Made by a program: the position numbers and the translations under genes. A stretch of DNA of 64,000 nt from Loigolactobacillus jiayinensis. GTDB lineage: Bacteria > Bacillota > Bacilli > Lactobacillales > Lactobacillaceae. The notes below the pieces were generated by a model, which saw only the letters and a program-made list of their open reading frames with translations, had not been told where the DNA came from and ran no database searches. Below are positions 33,187 through 42,741 of the stretch, piece after piece; within the stretch, counting starts at the first letter, position 1, and each line of letters begins with the position of its first letter. The stretch is from positions 1 through 64,000 of the forward strand of contig NZ_RHOF01000001.1 in the NCBI RefSeq assembly GCF_003946445.1, in the 5' to 3' direction.

Positions 33187-33504
33187 TTGGCTTGGCTCTA
33201 TTTAGTCGTCGCCGGTTTATTTGAAACCGTTTGGGCGACCACATTAAAATTAAGTCATGGGTTTCAAAAATTAGATTATTCGTTGTATACGTTGATCGGT
33301 ATGGGGTTCAGTTTTTGGTTGTTAGCAAAAGCAATCAAAACGTTACCGCTATCGTTGGCTTATCCAATTTGGACGGGCATTGGTGCGCTAGGGACGATTA
33401 TTATCGGTGTCATTTTATTTGGCGATCGTCTGTCACTAGTGACGTGGCTTTTTGTTGGGCTCTTGCTGATCAGTATTGTTGGGATTAAAATAACGGTACA
33501 CTAG
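33187..33504 (+). CDS. SMR-family transporter, SugE/Gdx-like guanidinium exporter
   Basis: A 105-residue protein with four transmembrane helices. GLFETVWATTLKLSHGFQKL (from about residue 9) matches the SugE/Gdx consensus, with the conserved Glu of helix 1 that binds the cation and proton; LPLSLAYPIWTGIGALGT in helix 3 is the GDX-type signature. Members form antiparallel dimers and export guanidinium. TTG at 33187 is chosen because GGGAGG lies eight bases upstream; an in-frame GTG/ATG at 33133 falls inside the leader hairpin. The attenuator-like leader supports ligand-controlled expression. Confidence 0.9.
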   Translation: MAWLYLVVAGLFETVWATTLKLSHGFQKLDYSLYTLIGMGFSFWLLAKAIKTLPLSLAYPIWTGIGALGTIIIGVILFGDRLSLVTWLFVGLLLISIVGIKITVH

Positions 33505-33556
33505 TACGATTACAGAATATTAAGAAGAACAGATTTATGATACAAGGAGATAAATG

Positions 33557-34075
33557 ATGACCACCATTCAATTAGAAAAAGTAACTTTAGCTGATCTACC
33601 GACTTTACGTAAAATTAGTATTGCAACTTTCACTGATACATTTGGCGCGCAAAATACACCAGAAAATTTAGCCGCTTATTTGACTGCTGCCTATGCACCG
33701 GCTAAATTACAACAAGAGCTAACTGAGCCAGCATCACAATTTTATTTTGTCTATGTTGATCAGCAACTGGCTGGCTATTTAAAAATTAATCATGATGCCG
33801 CACAAACCGAAGCCAAGGGTGGCGCGACCTTAGAGGTAGAACGTATTTATATTTTGCCGGCGTTTAAGCGTCATGGCTTGGGCCGCTACTTGATTAAGCA
33901 AGCAGAAACTAGTGCACAGCAGTTAGGTAAAACCGCTATTTGGTTAGGTGTGTGGGAAAACAATTTTGCGGCACAACAATTTTATGCCAAGCTAGGTTTT
34001 GTTCGTACCGGCCAGCATTCCTTTGTGATGGGGACTGATCCGCAGACTGATTTTATTTTGACCAAGCAATTATAA
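33557..34075 (+). CDS. GNAT-family N-acetyltransferase
   Basis: A 172-residue acetyltransferase. The acetyl-CoA site is LEVERIYILPAFKRHGLGRYLIKQAETSAQQLG (about 94-126; R-H-G-L-G) and the C-terminal part reads IWLGVWENNFAAQQFYAKLGFVRTGQHSFVMG, a common signature of spermidine/protein acetyltransferase-like GNATs. AAGGAG is seven bases before the second of two adjacent ATGs, so 33557 is preferred over 33554. Substrate unknown. Monocistronic between the SMR gene and corA. Confidence 0.87.
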   Translation: MTTIQLEKVTLADLPTLRKISIATFTDTFGAQNTPENLAAYLTAAYAPAKLQQELTEPASQFYFVYVDQQLAGYLKINHDAAQTEAKGGATLEVERIYILPAFKRHGLGRYLIKQAETSAQQLGKTAIWLGVWENNFAAQQFYAKLGFVRTGQHSFVMGTDPQTDFILTKQL

Positions 34076-34136
34076 TTTGGTGTTTTGGCGGTTAACTTAT
34101 ATAATGGGCAAGAGAACTGATAAAGGAAGTTAACTG

Positions 34137-35045
34137 ATGATTCATTCAAAAGTAACCAATGCCAATTATAGCTGGATCGCCACCGGTAAATTAACGCCAG
34201 ATGAGCGTATTCAGTTGCAGCAAGACTACCATCTAACTGCAGAAATGATCACTTATGTAACTGATAAAGATGAGAGTCCTAACTACGTCTATGATTCGGA
34301 CACTGCTGATGAGCTATTCATTGTGCATGTGCCCTATATTATTAATGAGGCGCAATTACGCTATATTACGCAGCCCATCAGCTTTATTATTCATGATCAC
34401 ACGCTGTTTACCTTTAATGAAAGTGGCTTGACTTGGGTCGATGAAATTTTCAGTAAAGTTCATCAGAATCCGACGATTGAAGCCGCTGACCATTTTATTT
34501 TGCAGACCCTTTTTGCCTTGATGGATAGTTATATTACTATCGTTAAAGCTATCACCAAGCGGCGTAATCACCTGGATAAGGTGCTGAATAAGGAAGCTAA
34601 AAATGCTGATTTGATTGCCTTATCGTATTTACGGCAAACGCTGACCTTCTTTTTAAGTGCGGTCCAGTTTAATTTGAATTTACTGCGTCATTTGTCGCGT
34701 ACTCATTTTGGGATGGCGATTGGGCCTGCTAAACAGGAAGTGTTAGAGGACGTTACTATTGAAGCGGAACAGGTCCAGTGGATGATCGACATCGAAACAC
34801 AGGTAGTTGATCGGATTGGCGATACGTTCGACAGTATCGTTAACAATAATTTGAATGATACGATGAAAATCTTGACGATTTGGTCGCTAACGATGGCGGT
34901 ACCAACGATCATTACTGGTTTTTACGGGATGAATGTCCACTTACCACTGGCTAAATTAGGTGGAGCGTGGCTGCTGACAATTGGGGTATCAATTGTTTTG
35001 ATTGTTTGGTTATTGTTGGCATTGAAGCTAAGGCATAAATTTTGA
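34137..35045 (+). CDS. CorA-family divalent cation transporter
   Basis: A 302-residue CorA-like magnesium or cobalt channel. The large N-terminal cytoplasmic domain (1-235) carries the long helices that sense the ion, and the C terminus has two transmembrane helices separated by the YGMN pore motif (about 263-266) with a following hydrophobic helix ending KLRHKF. GMN is diagnostic. AAGGAAG precedes the ATG. The stop overlaps the start of an alpha/beta hydrolase gene (TGATG), so the two are translated together. Confidence 0.93.
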   Translation: MIHSKVTNANYSWIATGKLTPDERIQLQQDYHLTAEMITYVTDKDESPNYVYDSDTADELFIVHVPYIINEAQLRYITQPISFIIHDHTLFTFNESGLTWVDEIFSKVHQNPTIEAADHFILQTLFALMDSYITIVKAITKRRNHLDKVLNKEAKNADLIALSYLRQTLTFFLSAVQFNLNLLRHLSRTHFGMAIGPAKQEVLEDVTIEAEQVQWMIDIETQVVDRIGDTFDSIVNNNLNDTMKILTIWSLTMAVPTIITGFYGMNVHLPLAKLGGAWLLTIGVSIVLIVWLLLALKLRHKF

Positions 35046-35887
35046 TGCAGCCAACGAAAATAATTAAGGTCAACCAGCTGAATTTTAACGTCTTTGACGA
35101 AGGTAGCGGGGCACCAATTGTATTGTTACACGGCTTTCCAGATTCACTGCAGGTCTGGCGCAAATTAATACCGCGGTTGTTGGCAGCCGGTTACCGCGTG
35201 ATTGCCTATGATCAGCGCGGTTTTGGCAAAACTGATGCACCGCGTGCGGTGACGGCTTATCGTAGTCGTGAAATGGTGGCTGATCTAGTTGGCATTTTGC
35301 AGGCCTTGCAAGTCACAACTAAAGTGCGACTGATCGGTCATGATTGGGGCGCTAACATTGGCTGGGCGGCCGCGATTGCACATCCTGACTTATTTGTATC
35401 TTATGTAACGTTAGGCGTGGGTCATCCCAACGCTTACGCTAAAGCCGGCGGTTGGGAACAACTACGTAAAAGTTGGTATGCCGTTAGTTTTTTAGTGCCT
35501 GGGCTGGCGGAAAAATTGTATTCACAACATGATTGGGCGCTCTTTCAGAAATTTACTCGGTATCAGCCTGAAGCAAAACAACATTGGTTGCCGGATTTGA
35601 AACGGCCTGGTCGACTAACTGCTGCACTTAATTGGTACCGTGCTAACTTGAATCCCTATTATTGGGAAAAAAGGAGCGCGCCAACGAGCCGTATAGTGCA
35701 ATTACCGGTACTAGGTTTATTTGGCGAGCAAGATCCATATTTGAGTTATGCACAAATGCGCCATTCAAGGCGTTATGCACCGCAATTGACTGTGACTGCG
35801 TTGATTGGTGCTGGCCACTGGCTACAATTAGACAACACAGAATTTATTTTCCAGCGGATAATGACTTTCTACAAAAACAACGGTTGA
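35045..35887 (+). CDS. Alpha/beta hydrolase, epoxide-hydrolase-like
   Basis: A 280-residue alpha/beta hydrolase. The oxyanion segment is LLHGFPDSLQVW (about 28-39), the nucleophile elbow is GHDWGAN with an aspartate nucleophile (about 102), and the general base His lies in GAGHWLQLD near 261; LGLFGEQDPYL carries the acid. An Asp nucleophile with HGFPD points to the epoxide hydrolase / haloalkane dehalogenase branch. Cap domain between 130 and 215. Overlaps the corA stop by one base, an odd pairing whose meaning is unclear. Followed by a strong terminator. Confidence 0.9.
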   Translation: MQPTKIIKVNQLNFNVFDEGSGAPIVLLHGFPDSLQVWRKLIPRLLAAGYRVIAYDQRGFGKTDAPRAVTAYRSREMVADLVGILQALQVTTKVRLIGHDWGANIGWAAAIAHPDLFVSYVTLGVGHPNAYAKAGGWEQLRKSWYAVSFLVPGLAEKLYSQHDWALFQKFTRYQPEAKQHWLPDLKRPGRLTAALNWYRANLNPYYWEKRSAPTSRIVQLPVLGLFGEQDPYLSYAQMRHSRRYAPQLTVTALIGAGHWLQLDNTEFIFQRIMTFYKNNG

Positions 35888-35922
35888 ATAGCAAAATTTT
35901 GCTGTTCAACCGTTGTTTTTTG
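35873..35922 (+). terminator. Terminator of the corA/hydrolase operon
   Basis: A near-perfect stem of about 20 bp (ACGGTTGAATAGCAAAA with TTTTGCTGTTCAACCGT) ends in a T-run; the stem overlaps the stop codon. Confidence 0.9.
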
Positions 35923-36050
35923 TGTGCCGTATTAACTTCCTTAAGTTAATTATCGCGCAAAATCATCTGATATACAAGACTGTTTCTGCACTAGAAAAGC
36001 TGGTATGCTTAGCAATCGAAACGAGATGGTCAAAATGGGGAGGCTATTAT

Positions 36051-38177
36051 TTGAATAAAATTGCCGTGCAGGAACAATGTCGACTTAACCAGGTTTTTCA
36101 ACAACTAACGTTAGAACAACAACATTTTCTGACGTTACAACGGCAGAATCAACAGCATGCCCGACAAGCAAAAACGAGCTTGGCACAGGACGCTAGTTTG
36201 AATATGGATAATATCAGTGATAATTTGGATACTTTTGCTGCCTTGGAGGCGATGAACCGAGCGATTGATCAGTTTAATTTTTCAGCTAGTGTTTTGGAAA
36301 ATAAACTCCGCCAGTTGAAATTGTTACTGCCAGCCGCTTATTTTAGTAAGATCAATGTCCGTTTTGCTGACGAACCCACGGTGGTTGACTCATTTTACAT
36401 TGGTATTACTGGTTATCAGACGCAGGTAGGAGAAGACTTGGTGTATGATTGGCGCTCACCGATTGCGAGCCTTTACTATGATCAAATATTAGGTGCTAGT
36501 TCCTATGTAGCTAATGGTCAAAAAATTGCGGCAACAATCGATTTGCGCCGCCAATTTAAAATTGACCATGATCAGTTATTAGGTTATTTTGATAGTCAAT
36601 TGGCGGTGGAGGATCCCTTACTGATCGAAGTTTTGGCACAAACGCATCAGCAATATTTGACTGACATTACGGCAACCATTCAAAAAGAACAGAATGCTAT
36701 TATTCGCGATGAACAGACGGATGCTTTGATTATTCGCGGGGTTGCTGGTAGCGGTAAGACGTCGGTGGTGATTCAGCGGATCGCTTATTTGTTGTACCGC
36801 AATCGACAAAACGTTAAAGCCAGCGATGTTTTGTTGTTGACACCTAATGAATTATTCAGTGATTACGTCTCGCAGGTTCTACCAACACTAGGTGAGGCTA
36901 ATCCATGGCAAGCAACTTTTCAACAGTTATTGGCGCAGACGGAGCAACGGATTCTTGGACCGACCAATGAATTTATTGGGTGGTCACGTCAAACTAGTCA
37001 TTTGTCAGAATTAACGACAGCATTGGCTAATTTAACGCCTAACAAAACTTTGTTCAAGCCATTATCTGAGTTTATTGATGCGGCGCAGCTTTTGGCATTA
37101 TTCAAACAAACACCGGTAACCGCTAAACTAGCAGATCGGCTCCGCTCGTTACAATTAAAGTTACGCCAATTGTTGGACCAAAAAATCAATGCTGCGGCCA
37201 CAAATGAACAAGTATTGACAGCGCTAGATAATCTAACGCCAGCGCAACAGCAACAGATTTTTGGTCAGCGATTGCGCGTGAATAACGACCGCCAGTTAGT
37301 TCAGTATGCGCGTAAATTACGTCGTTATCAGTTAACAGATTTAGCGGTTAAAATTGACCAATTTGCATGGCTGGATTGGGCAGAGTGGTTGCAGCAGTTG
37401 TTACCGCAAGTGTCAGCTAGCTTAACTGATTTAGTTTTTATTTTGGTACGATTAACTAAATTCAACTATCCGCAGATCAAATTTTTAATGATCGATGAGT
37501 TGCAGGATTACCAATTAGCTGAGTTACAGTTGATCACTGAATTATTTCCACACGCTAAAATGACACTTTTAGGTGATGAAAATCAGGCACTTACCATTAC
37601 AACGCCAGGTTTTGATCAAGTAGCCGCATTATTGCAGCAGCAGAAAAAGCCAACTAAGTTATTGGAATTAACTAAAAGTTATCGTTCAACGCAAGAAGTA
37701 ACGACCCTTTTTCGTGAGTTTGCGGTGAATCAAAATTTAGAAGTTGTTTCGGTTCAACGCCATGGTCAACAACCAGAATTACATGCGGCAACTGATTTTA
37801 ACGCAATGCTAACTGAACTTACCCAAACGTTACAGCAGCAACAAACAGGTTCGACGGCAATTGTGACGTTGTTAGCGGCAGATGTGGCACCGATTTACAC
37901 CGGCTTAAAAGCATTAGCACCAGCGTTAGATTTGGTCAAAAATAGTGGTATGACGGCGAAAGAAACAGTTATTTTACCATTGACATTGGCTAAGGGCTTG
38001 GAATTTGATCATGTATTGTTACTAGATGTGAGTCAGCAGCATTTGGCTAAGATAACGGCCAAACAATTGAATAAATTATTGTACACCGGTATTTCTCGAG
38101 CAACTAAAACAGTACAGTTATTTGCTTCTGGGCCAGTACATCCCATGGTGAATGCTGCTTTTAGTGCCATTGAATAA
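36051..38177 (+). CDS. HelD-like RNA polymerase-recycling helicase (UvrD superfamily)
   Basis: A 708-residue superfamily-1 helicase. An N-terminal coiled-coil arm (about 1-90, LNQVFQQLTLEQQHFLTLQRQNQQ) is typical of HelD, which pulls stalled RNA polymerase off DNA. Walker A is GVAGSGKTSV (about 232-241), Walker B MIDELQDYQ (about 482), motif IV-like LTKSYRSTQEV, motif V GLEFDHVLLLD and motif VI LLYTGISRATKTV. TTG at 36051 is chosen because GGGGAGG lies seven bases before it; the open frame extends further upstream without a ribosome site. Likely single gene, ended by the hairpin at 38182. Confidence 0.9.
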   Translation: MNKIAVQEQCRLNQVFQQLTLEQQHFLTLQRQNQQHARQAKTSLAQDASLNMDNISDNLDTFAALEAMNRAIDQFNFSASVLENKLRQLKLLLPAAYFSKINVRFADEPTVVDSFYIGITGYQTQVGEDLVYDWRSPIASLYYDQILGASSYVANGQKIAATIDLRRQFKIDHDQLLGYFDSQLAVEDPLLIEVLAQTHQQYLTDITATIQKEQNAIIRDEQTDALIIRGVAGSGKTSVVIQRIAYLLYRNRQNVKASDVLLLTPNELFSDYVSQVLPTLGEANPWQATFQQLLAQTEQRILGPTNEFIGWSRQTSHLSELTTALANLTPNKTLFKPLSEFIDAAQLLALFKQTPVTAKLADRLRSLQLKLRQLLDQKINAAATNEQVLTALDNLTPAQQQQIFGQRLRVNNDRQLVQYARKLRRYQLTDLAVKIDQFAWLDWAEWLQQLLPQVSASLTDLVFILVRLTKFNYPQIKFLMIDELQDYQLAELQLITELFPHAKMTLLGDENQALTITTPGFDQVAALLQQQKKPTKLLELTKSYRSTQEVTTLFREFAVNQNLEVVSVQRHGQQPELHAATDFNAMLTELTQTLQQQQTGSTAIVTLLAADVAPIYTGLKALAPALDLVKNSGMTAKETVILPLTLAKGLEFDHVLLLDVSQQHLAKITAKQLNKLLYTGISRATKTVQLFASGPVHPMVNAAFSAIE

Positions 38178-38181
38178 TCAA

Positions 38182-38218
38182 AATAAGCGTTCCTACATTG
38201 TTAGTAGGAACGCTTATT
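38182..38218. terminator. Convergent terminator
   Basis: AATAAGCGTTCCTAC and GTAGGAACGCTTATT form a perfect 15-bp stem between the convergent helicase and nitroreductase genes, with A/T flanks on both sides. Confidence 0.9.
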
Positions 38219-38232
38219 AACTGTGAAACGCA

Positions 38233-38787
38233 TTAATGATGTAATAGAATCTTGTCTAATGATTTATGTTCACTAGGCTGACCGTGATCGCTACTTTTGC
38301 CAATTGCAATTAATAATAGTGGTACGTAGCGTTGCTCATCATAGCCAAAGGCGGATAAAATTTTGGCGTGATCAAAACCTGTCATCGGATTGGTCACGTA
38401 GCCGCGGTTTTGGGCAATTAACATAAGCTGCATGCCAGCTAAGCCAGCGTTGATACCGTTTGTTGTTAGTGTATTGGTATCTGGCGCTGCTGTATGATTG
38501 CCCGGTGTGAAGGCAGCGCTATCGTCGTTGACTAGATCGGCAACGATCAATACCAGACTGCTGGCAGTTTTAATTTGATTTTGATTAAACGTCACTTGTT
38601 GTAATAATTCAGTTCGTGCTGCTGGTGAATCTAAGACGAGATAGCGCAGTGGCTGGCGGTTCATTGCGGTTGGAGCTAACGCCGCAGTAGCAATCATGTC
38701 ATCGAGCTCAGTAGTGGGAATTGGTTGCTCAGGTTCATATTGACGCACACTGTGGCGGGCGTGGATAATTTGTTCTAAATCAGCCAT
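38233..38787 (-). CDS. Nitroreductase-family FMN oxidoreductase
   Basis: A 184-residue nitroreductase. IIHARHSVRQYEPEQPIP (about 7-24) is the flavin-phosphate-binding RxSxR motif, LAPTAMNRQPLRYLVL follows, and NAGLAGMQLMLIAQNRGYVTNPMTGFD marks the second cofactor loop. It likely reduces nitro compounds, quinones or flavins with NAD(P)H. ATG at 38787 has AAGGAAG eight bases upstream. It is divergent from a quinone oxidoreductase-like gene, with a 100-base shared control region containing ACTTACTTAC words similar to HxlR-type operators. Confidence 0.9.
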   Translation of the reverse strand: MADLEQIIHARHSVRQYEPEQPIPTTELDDMIATAALAPTAMNRQPLRYLVLDSPAARTELLQQVTFNQNQIKTASSLVLIVADLVNDDSAAFTPGNHTAAPDTNTLTTNGINAGLAGMQLMLIAQNRGYVTNPMTGFDHAKILSAFGYDEQRYVPLLLIAIGKSSDHGQPSEHKSLDKILLHH

Positions 38788-38889
38788 CAAAAGACTTCCT
38801 TTACGATTAACTTACTTACTATATTATAGCATTAAGCGCTATCAGTGCAGTATAATATGATTAATAGTTGAATACGAGGAGGTTTTTTT

Positions 38890-39894
38890 GTGCAAGCAGT
38901 ATTTATTCAACAAACCGGCGGGCCAACAGAAATTCAGTTAGGTGAATTAGCGATGCCATATGTGGCCTCACACGATGTTTTGATCAAAGTCAAAGCCGTA
39001 GCGGTTAATCATGTTGATACATTTATTCGTGGAGGTAGCTTTAAAACACAATTAACTTTTCCATTTATTATTGGCCGTGATGCGGTGGGAACGGTAATCG
39101 AAACTGGCAGTGCCGTTGATCAATTTAAAAAAGGTGACTTAGTGTGGACCAATAGCATGGGCTACGCCGGTCGGCAAGGTGTGACCAGTGAGTATGCAGC
39201 GGTGCCAGTAGCGCGTGTTTACAAGGTGCCAACAGCAGTCGATCCGCTAAAATTAGTTGCGGCAGTTCATTCGGCAGCGACGGCAACCATTTTATTAGCT
39301 GATGTATTACAGGCACGAACTGGTGCGACTATTCTTGTTGAAGGTGCTGCCGGACATGTTGGGCGTAAGTTGGTGCAGTTAGCGCATGATATGGGGTTAA
39401 CTGTAATTACCACTTCTAGTCAATGTGATTTTGCCAGCTTAACCGAGCTTGGTAGTGCGGCACCATATGACTATCACGAAGATTTTGCGGCTGAATTGGC
39501 GGCTAAGTATCCCCAAGGTATCGATCATATTATCGACACTTCTGGACAAGTTGCGTTGCAAACCAACCTAGATTTGTTAGCGCAGCATGGAACCGTCGCA
39601 GTGATCACAGCGCCAGCCACTGATCAATTCAGTTTTCAGGTACGTGATTTTTACACGACTGATAAGAATATTCGCGGTTTTGTTATCAGCCATGCAACCC
39701 TGAGTCAGTTGCAACATGCGGCGCAAACACTGAATCATGAGTTTAGTCAAGGTCGTTTGTTGGAAGATAAATTAGCGGTCAACGCTTTTGCCTATGCGGC
39801 TACGGCTCATCAATTGTTGGCGACCACTAGTATGAAAGAGAAAATTGTTTTAGTCCCCACGGCCGATGAAATTGACCCTGACTTTATGGTATAA
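38890..39894 (+). CDS. NADPH:quinone oxidoreductase / zinc-less medium-chain dehydrogenase
   Basis: A 334-residue MDR protein of the quinone oxidoreductase family. The N-terminal domain has VNHVDTFIRGGSF and PFIIGRDAVGTVIETG; no zinc ligands are present. The NADP loop is LVEGAAGHVGRKLVQLA (about 151-167), followed by DHIIDTSGQ. It probably reduces quinones or enones by hydride transfer. GTG start with AGGAGG seven bases before. Divergent from a nitroreductase, so both may respond to the same electrophile or quinone regulator. Confidence 0.88.
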   Translation: MQAVFIQQTGGPTEIQLGELAMPYVASHDVLIKVKAVAVNHVDTFIRGGSFKTQLTFPFIIGRDAVGTVIETGSAVDQFKKGDLVWTNSMGYAGRQGVTSEYAAVPVARVYKVPTAVDPLKLVAAVHSAATATILLADVLQARTGATILVEGAAGHVGRKLVQLAHDMGLTVITTSSQCDFASLTELGSAAPYDYHEDFAAELAAKYPQGIDHIIDTSGQVALQTNLDLLAQHGTVAVITAPATDQFSFQVRDFYTTDKNIRGFVISHATLSQLQHAAQTLNHEFSQGRLLEDKLAVNAFAYAATAHQLLATTSMKEKIVLVPTADEIDPDFMV

Positions 39895-40004
39895 ATGCTA
39901 ATGTGTGGCTAACGGCAGCTATTCTTGTTGTCAGCGTTACTGAGCAGGTTTACTCATGGCAGCAAATTAATGTCAAATTAACTTTTTATTTAAGGATGGT
40001 GCTA

Positions 40005-41150
40005 ATGCAACTCAACAAAAAACGATTACTTCAAGTCGCAATACTACTTGGTTTGTTTCTAATTGTCTTAATTTATCCCAAGCAAATTTATGCTGCATTT
40101 ACCAATGTTGTTGGCGTCGTATTACCACTAATTCTAGGTGGTGTGCTCGCTTATGTTTTAAATTTGCTGTGCGTTCCATTGGAAAAGTGGTATTTTCCGC
40201 ATACGCAAAAGCGTTGGCTACAAAAAAGTCGCCGGCCAGTCGTAATTGTGGTGTCGTTAATGATCATCATTGCGGTGATTTTCGGTGTATTCCAGTTAGT
40301 GATTCCGAAATTTGCTACTGCTTTGACTGATTTTTTTGGTTCATTGCCAGCGTTGGCCACCACAACAGTCAACTGGCTCAAAGACACCGATCAAATGCCA
40401 ATGATCACGAAACAATTGGAATCGTTGAACATTGATTGGGCGTCGATTCAGTCAAAAGCAATGCAATACTTTACCAGCGGTGTTAGTGGTGTATTCGATT
40501 CCGCTTTTAAAATTTTTGGTAATATCACCAAAGGCGTAGTTAATTTCTTCTTGGCCTTAACTTTCGCAATCTATATTTTAGGAAGCAAAGAACGCTTGGG
40601 TAAAAATGTACGGCGGGTCAGTCGCGCGTTTATTCCTCGCCGAGTACTAAGCAAAATCCGCTATGTGCTCCATGTGGCTAACCAAATGTTCAGTAGTTTT
40701 ATCGTTGGCCAGGTCACTGAAGCGTTCGTTTTAGGGACGTTATGTGTTTTAGGCATGTGGTTGTTTAGATTTCCGTATGCGTTGCCGATTGGTGCGTTCA
40801 TCGGCATTATGGCGTTGATTCCAATTTTTGGTGCTTGGATTGGGGCGGCAGTCGGCTTTTTGCTGATCGTAGTTGATTCACCGCTGAAAGCTTTCTTGTT
40901 CATTGTTTTCATTTTAGTCCTCCAACAATTGGAAAATAACTTAATCTATCCGCGGGTCGTCGGCACTTCGATTGGCTTACCAGGTATCTGGGTGTTAGCG
41001 GCAATTACGATAGGTAGCGGTGTAGCCGGTATTTTAGGAATGCTACTAGGTGTGCCATTAGCAGCAACGCTGTACCAGTTATTGCGCAATGCGACAAATA
41101 AGCGCTTGCCGGTAGCGCAACCAAAAAAACAAGAAAAAGCAGAATCGTAG
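40005..41150 (+). CDS. AI-2E family transporter (PerM-like)
   Basis: A 381-residue membrane protein with about eight helices. KFATALTDFFGSLPALATT and the conserved C-terminal part FIGIMALIPIFGAWIGAAVGFLLIV...LVLQQLENNLIYPRVVGTSIGLPGIWVLAAITIGSGVAGILGMLLGVPLAATLYQLL are diagnostic. Members may export signals or exchange Na+/H+, so AI-2 transport is only the family name. ATG at 40005 with AAGGATGG upstream is preferred; the frame opens at 39903 without a ribosome site. A terminator overlaps its 3-prime end. Confidence 0.88.
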   Translation: MQLNKKRLLQVAILLGLFLIVLIYPKQIYAAFTNVVGVVLPLILGGVLAYVLNLLCVPLEKWYFPHTQKRWLQKSRRPVVIVVSLMIIIAVIFGVFQLVIPKFATALTDFFGSLPALATTTVNWLKDTDQMPMITKQLESLNIDWASIQSKAMQYFTSGVSGVFDSAFKIFGNITKGVVNFFLALTFAIYILGSKERLGKNVRRVSRAFIPRRVLSKIRYVLHVANQMFSSFIVGQVTEAFVLGTLCVLGMWLFRFPYALPIGAFIGIMALIPIFGAWIGAAVGFLLIVVDSPLKAFLFIVFILVLQQLENNLIYPRVVGTSIGLPGIWVLAAITIGSGVAGILGMLLGVPLAATLYQLLRNATNKRLPVAQPKKQEKAES

Positions 41151-41171
41151 TGATGCGGTTCTATTTTTTTT
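41141..41171 (+). terminator. Terminator overlapping the AI-2E gene end
   Basis: AGAATCG and CGGTTCT form a short stem around the stop codon, followed by ATTTTTTTT. Confidence 0.65.
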
Positions 41172-41355
41172 GCGCTTTTTCGTGTAGTTGTAAAAGAATG
41201 TACCACTTGATAAGGATGCTGAAACACTGGTAAACAAGGATTAAGGATTTTAAATGCTATTTATTCTAGTAAAAGTATTTATGTTTATAAATAAAAGTAT
41301 ATACTTATTTTTGTTAAAGGTTGCGCTTTCTTTATAACTAATTGTGGAGGAGTTG

Positions 41356-42741
41356 ATGATAAAAATGAATCGAAAAATGCCGGCAGATTTTTTCTGGGGT
41401 AACTCCGTTTCAAGTATGCAAACGGAAGGAGCGTGGGACGTTGAAGGTAAAGGATTATCTGTTTATGATGTTCGGCCAGCCACGGAAATAACGATGGATT
41501 GGCATGATGCCATTGATGAATACCATCCCTATGATGAAGATTTGGATTTAATGCAAGCGCTACACATGAATATGTATCGTATTCAGATTTCGTGGTCGCG
41601 AGTTAATCCAGAAGGTGATGGTGAGTTCAATAAAGCAGGAATTGCTTTTTATGATCGATTAGTTGATGCTATGCTGGCACGCGGAATCACACCGATGATC
41701 TGTTTGTACCATTTTGATATGCCATTGGCACTAGCCAAACGTGAGAATGGGTTTATGTCACGGCACACGGTTGCAGCTTTTGTCCGTTTTGGTCAGAAAA
41801 TAATTGATCATTTTGCTGATCGCGTCAAATACTGGATCACATTTAATGAACATAATTTGTATTTCAACGATGAGGTTTTTCAAATTTCTGGCTACACACA
41901 AGGTGAGCGTAGTTTGGATGATATGTACACAATTTTTCACCACACGATGTTAGCCCATGCACAAATTGATGCATATATTCATGAGCATTACGCTGATGTT
42001 AAGATTGGCGGGATGCTGGCTTATGCGGCAACTTATCCAGCTACTGCTAAGCCTAACGACGTTTTCTACACACGCAAATTAGATGAATTTTTGAACAATA
42101 ATTTAAATGATGCTTACACTAACGGCCATTATTCACATGAAGTCTTGACTTATATTGAACAACAAGGCATTAATGCAGACATGCAGGACGCTGATACTGC
42201 GATACTAGCTAAAATGCACGCCGACTTTTTAGCCTTTAGTTACTACCGTACGGATACACTAAACGCGGATAAAATTCCGGCGGGTACACCGCCAAATCGT
42301 TACTTAAATTTTGCTAATGAAAAAAATCGTTTCTTAGACAGTAATGAATGGGATTGGACAATTGATCCGCTAGGTTTCCGCAACGTAATTGCTTCGATTT
42401 ATGCACGTTACCAAATACCGGTATTTCCAATTGAAAATGGTATTGGTTTACGTGAGAACTGGGATGGGCAACATATGATTATGGATGATCAACGCATTGA
42501 TTATCACGAAGCGCACATCAAGGCGATGAAGGATGCTATGTTTATTGATGGTGCGCAGGTACTTGGGTATCTTGGCTGGGGACTGATTGACATTCCAAGT
42601 TCCCATGCAGATATGGAGAAGCGGTACGGGATGGTTTACGTCAATCGCAGTAATCACGATTTGAAGGATCTGAAACGAGTGCCCAAAAAGTCATTTTACT
42701 GGTTCCAGAAAGTTTTAGAAAAAAATGGAGATGAGTTGTAA
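41356..42741 (+). CDS. 6-phospho-beta-glucosidase (GH1)
   Basis: A 461-residue family 1 glycosidase hydrolysing phosphorylated cellobiose-type sugars delivered by the PTS. The acid/base is E165 (TFNEHN) and the nucleophile E360, in PIENG rather than the more usual TENG. The phosphate-recognition loop SSHADMEKRYGMVYVNR near the C terminus is of the phospho-glucosidase type. ATG at 41356 follows GGAGG by five bases; another ATG nine bases later is possible. Its stop overlaps the PTS IIC start by one base. First gene of the beta-glucoside PTS operon. Confidence 0.93.
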   Translation: MIKMNRKMPADFFWGNSVSSMQTEGAWDVEGKGLSVYDVRPATEITMDWHDAIDEYHPYDEDLDLMQALHMNMYRIQISWSRVNPEGDGEFNKAGIAFYDRLVDAMLARGITPMICLYHFDMPLALAKRENGFMSRHTVAAFVRFGQKIIDHFADRVKYWITFNEHNLYFNDEVFQISGYTQGERSLDDMYTIFHHTMLAHAQIDAYIHEHYADVKIGGMLAYAATYPATAKPNDVFYTRKLDEFLNNNLNDAYTNGHYSHEVLTYIEQQGINADMQDADTAILAKMHADFLAFSYYRTDTLNADKIPAGTPPNRYLNFANEKNRFLDSNEWDWTIDPLGFRNVIASIYARYQIPVFPIENGIGLRENWDGQHMIMDDQRIDYHEAHIKAMKDAMFIDGAQVLGYLGWGLIDIPSSHADMEKRYGMVYVNRSNHDLKDLKRVPKKSFYWFQKVLEKNGDEL

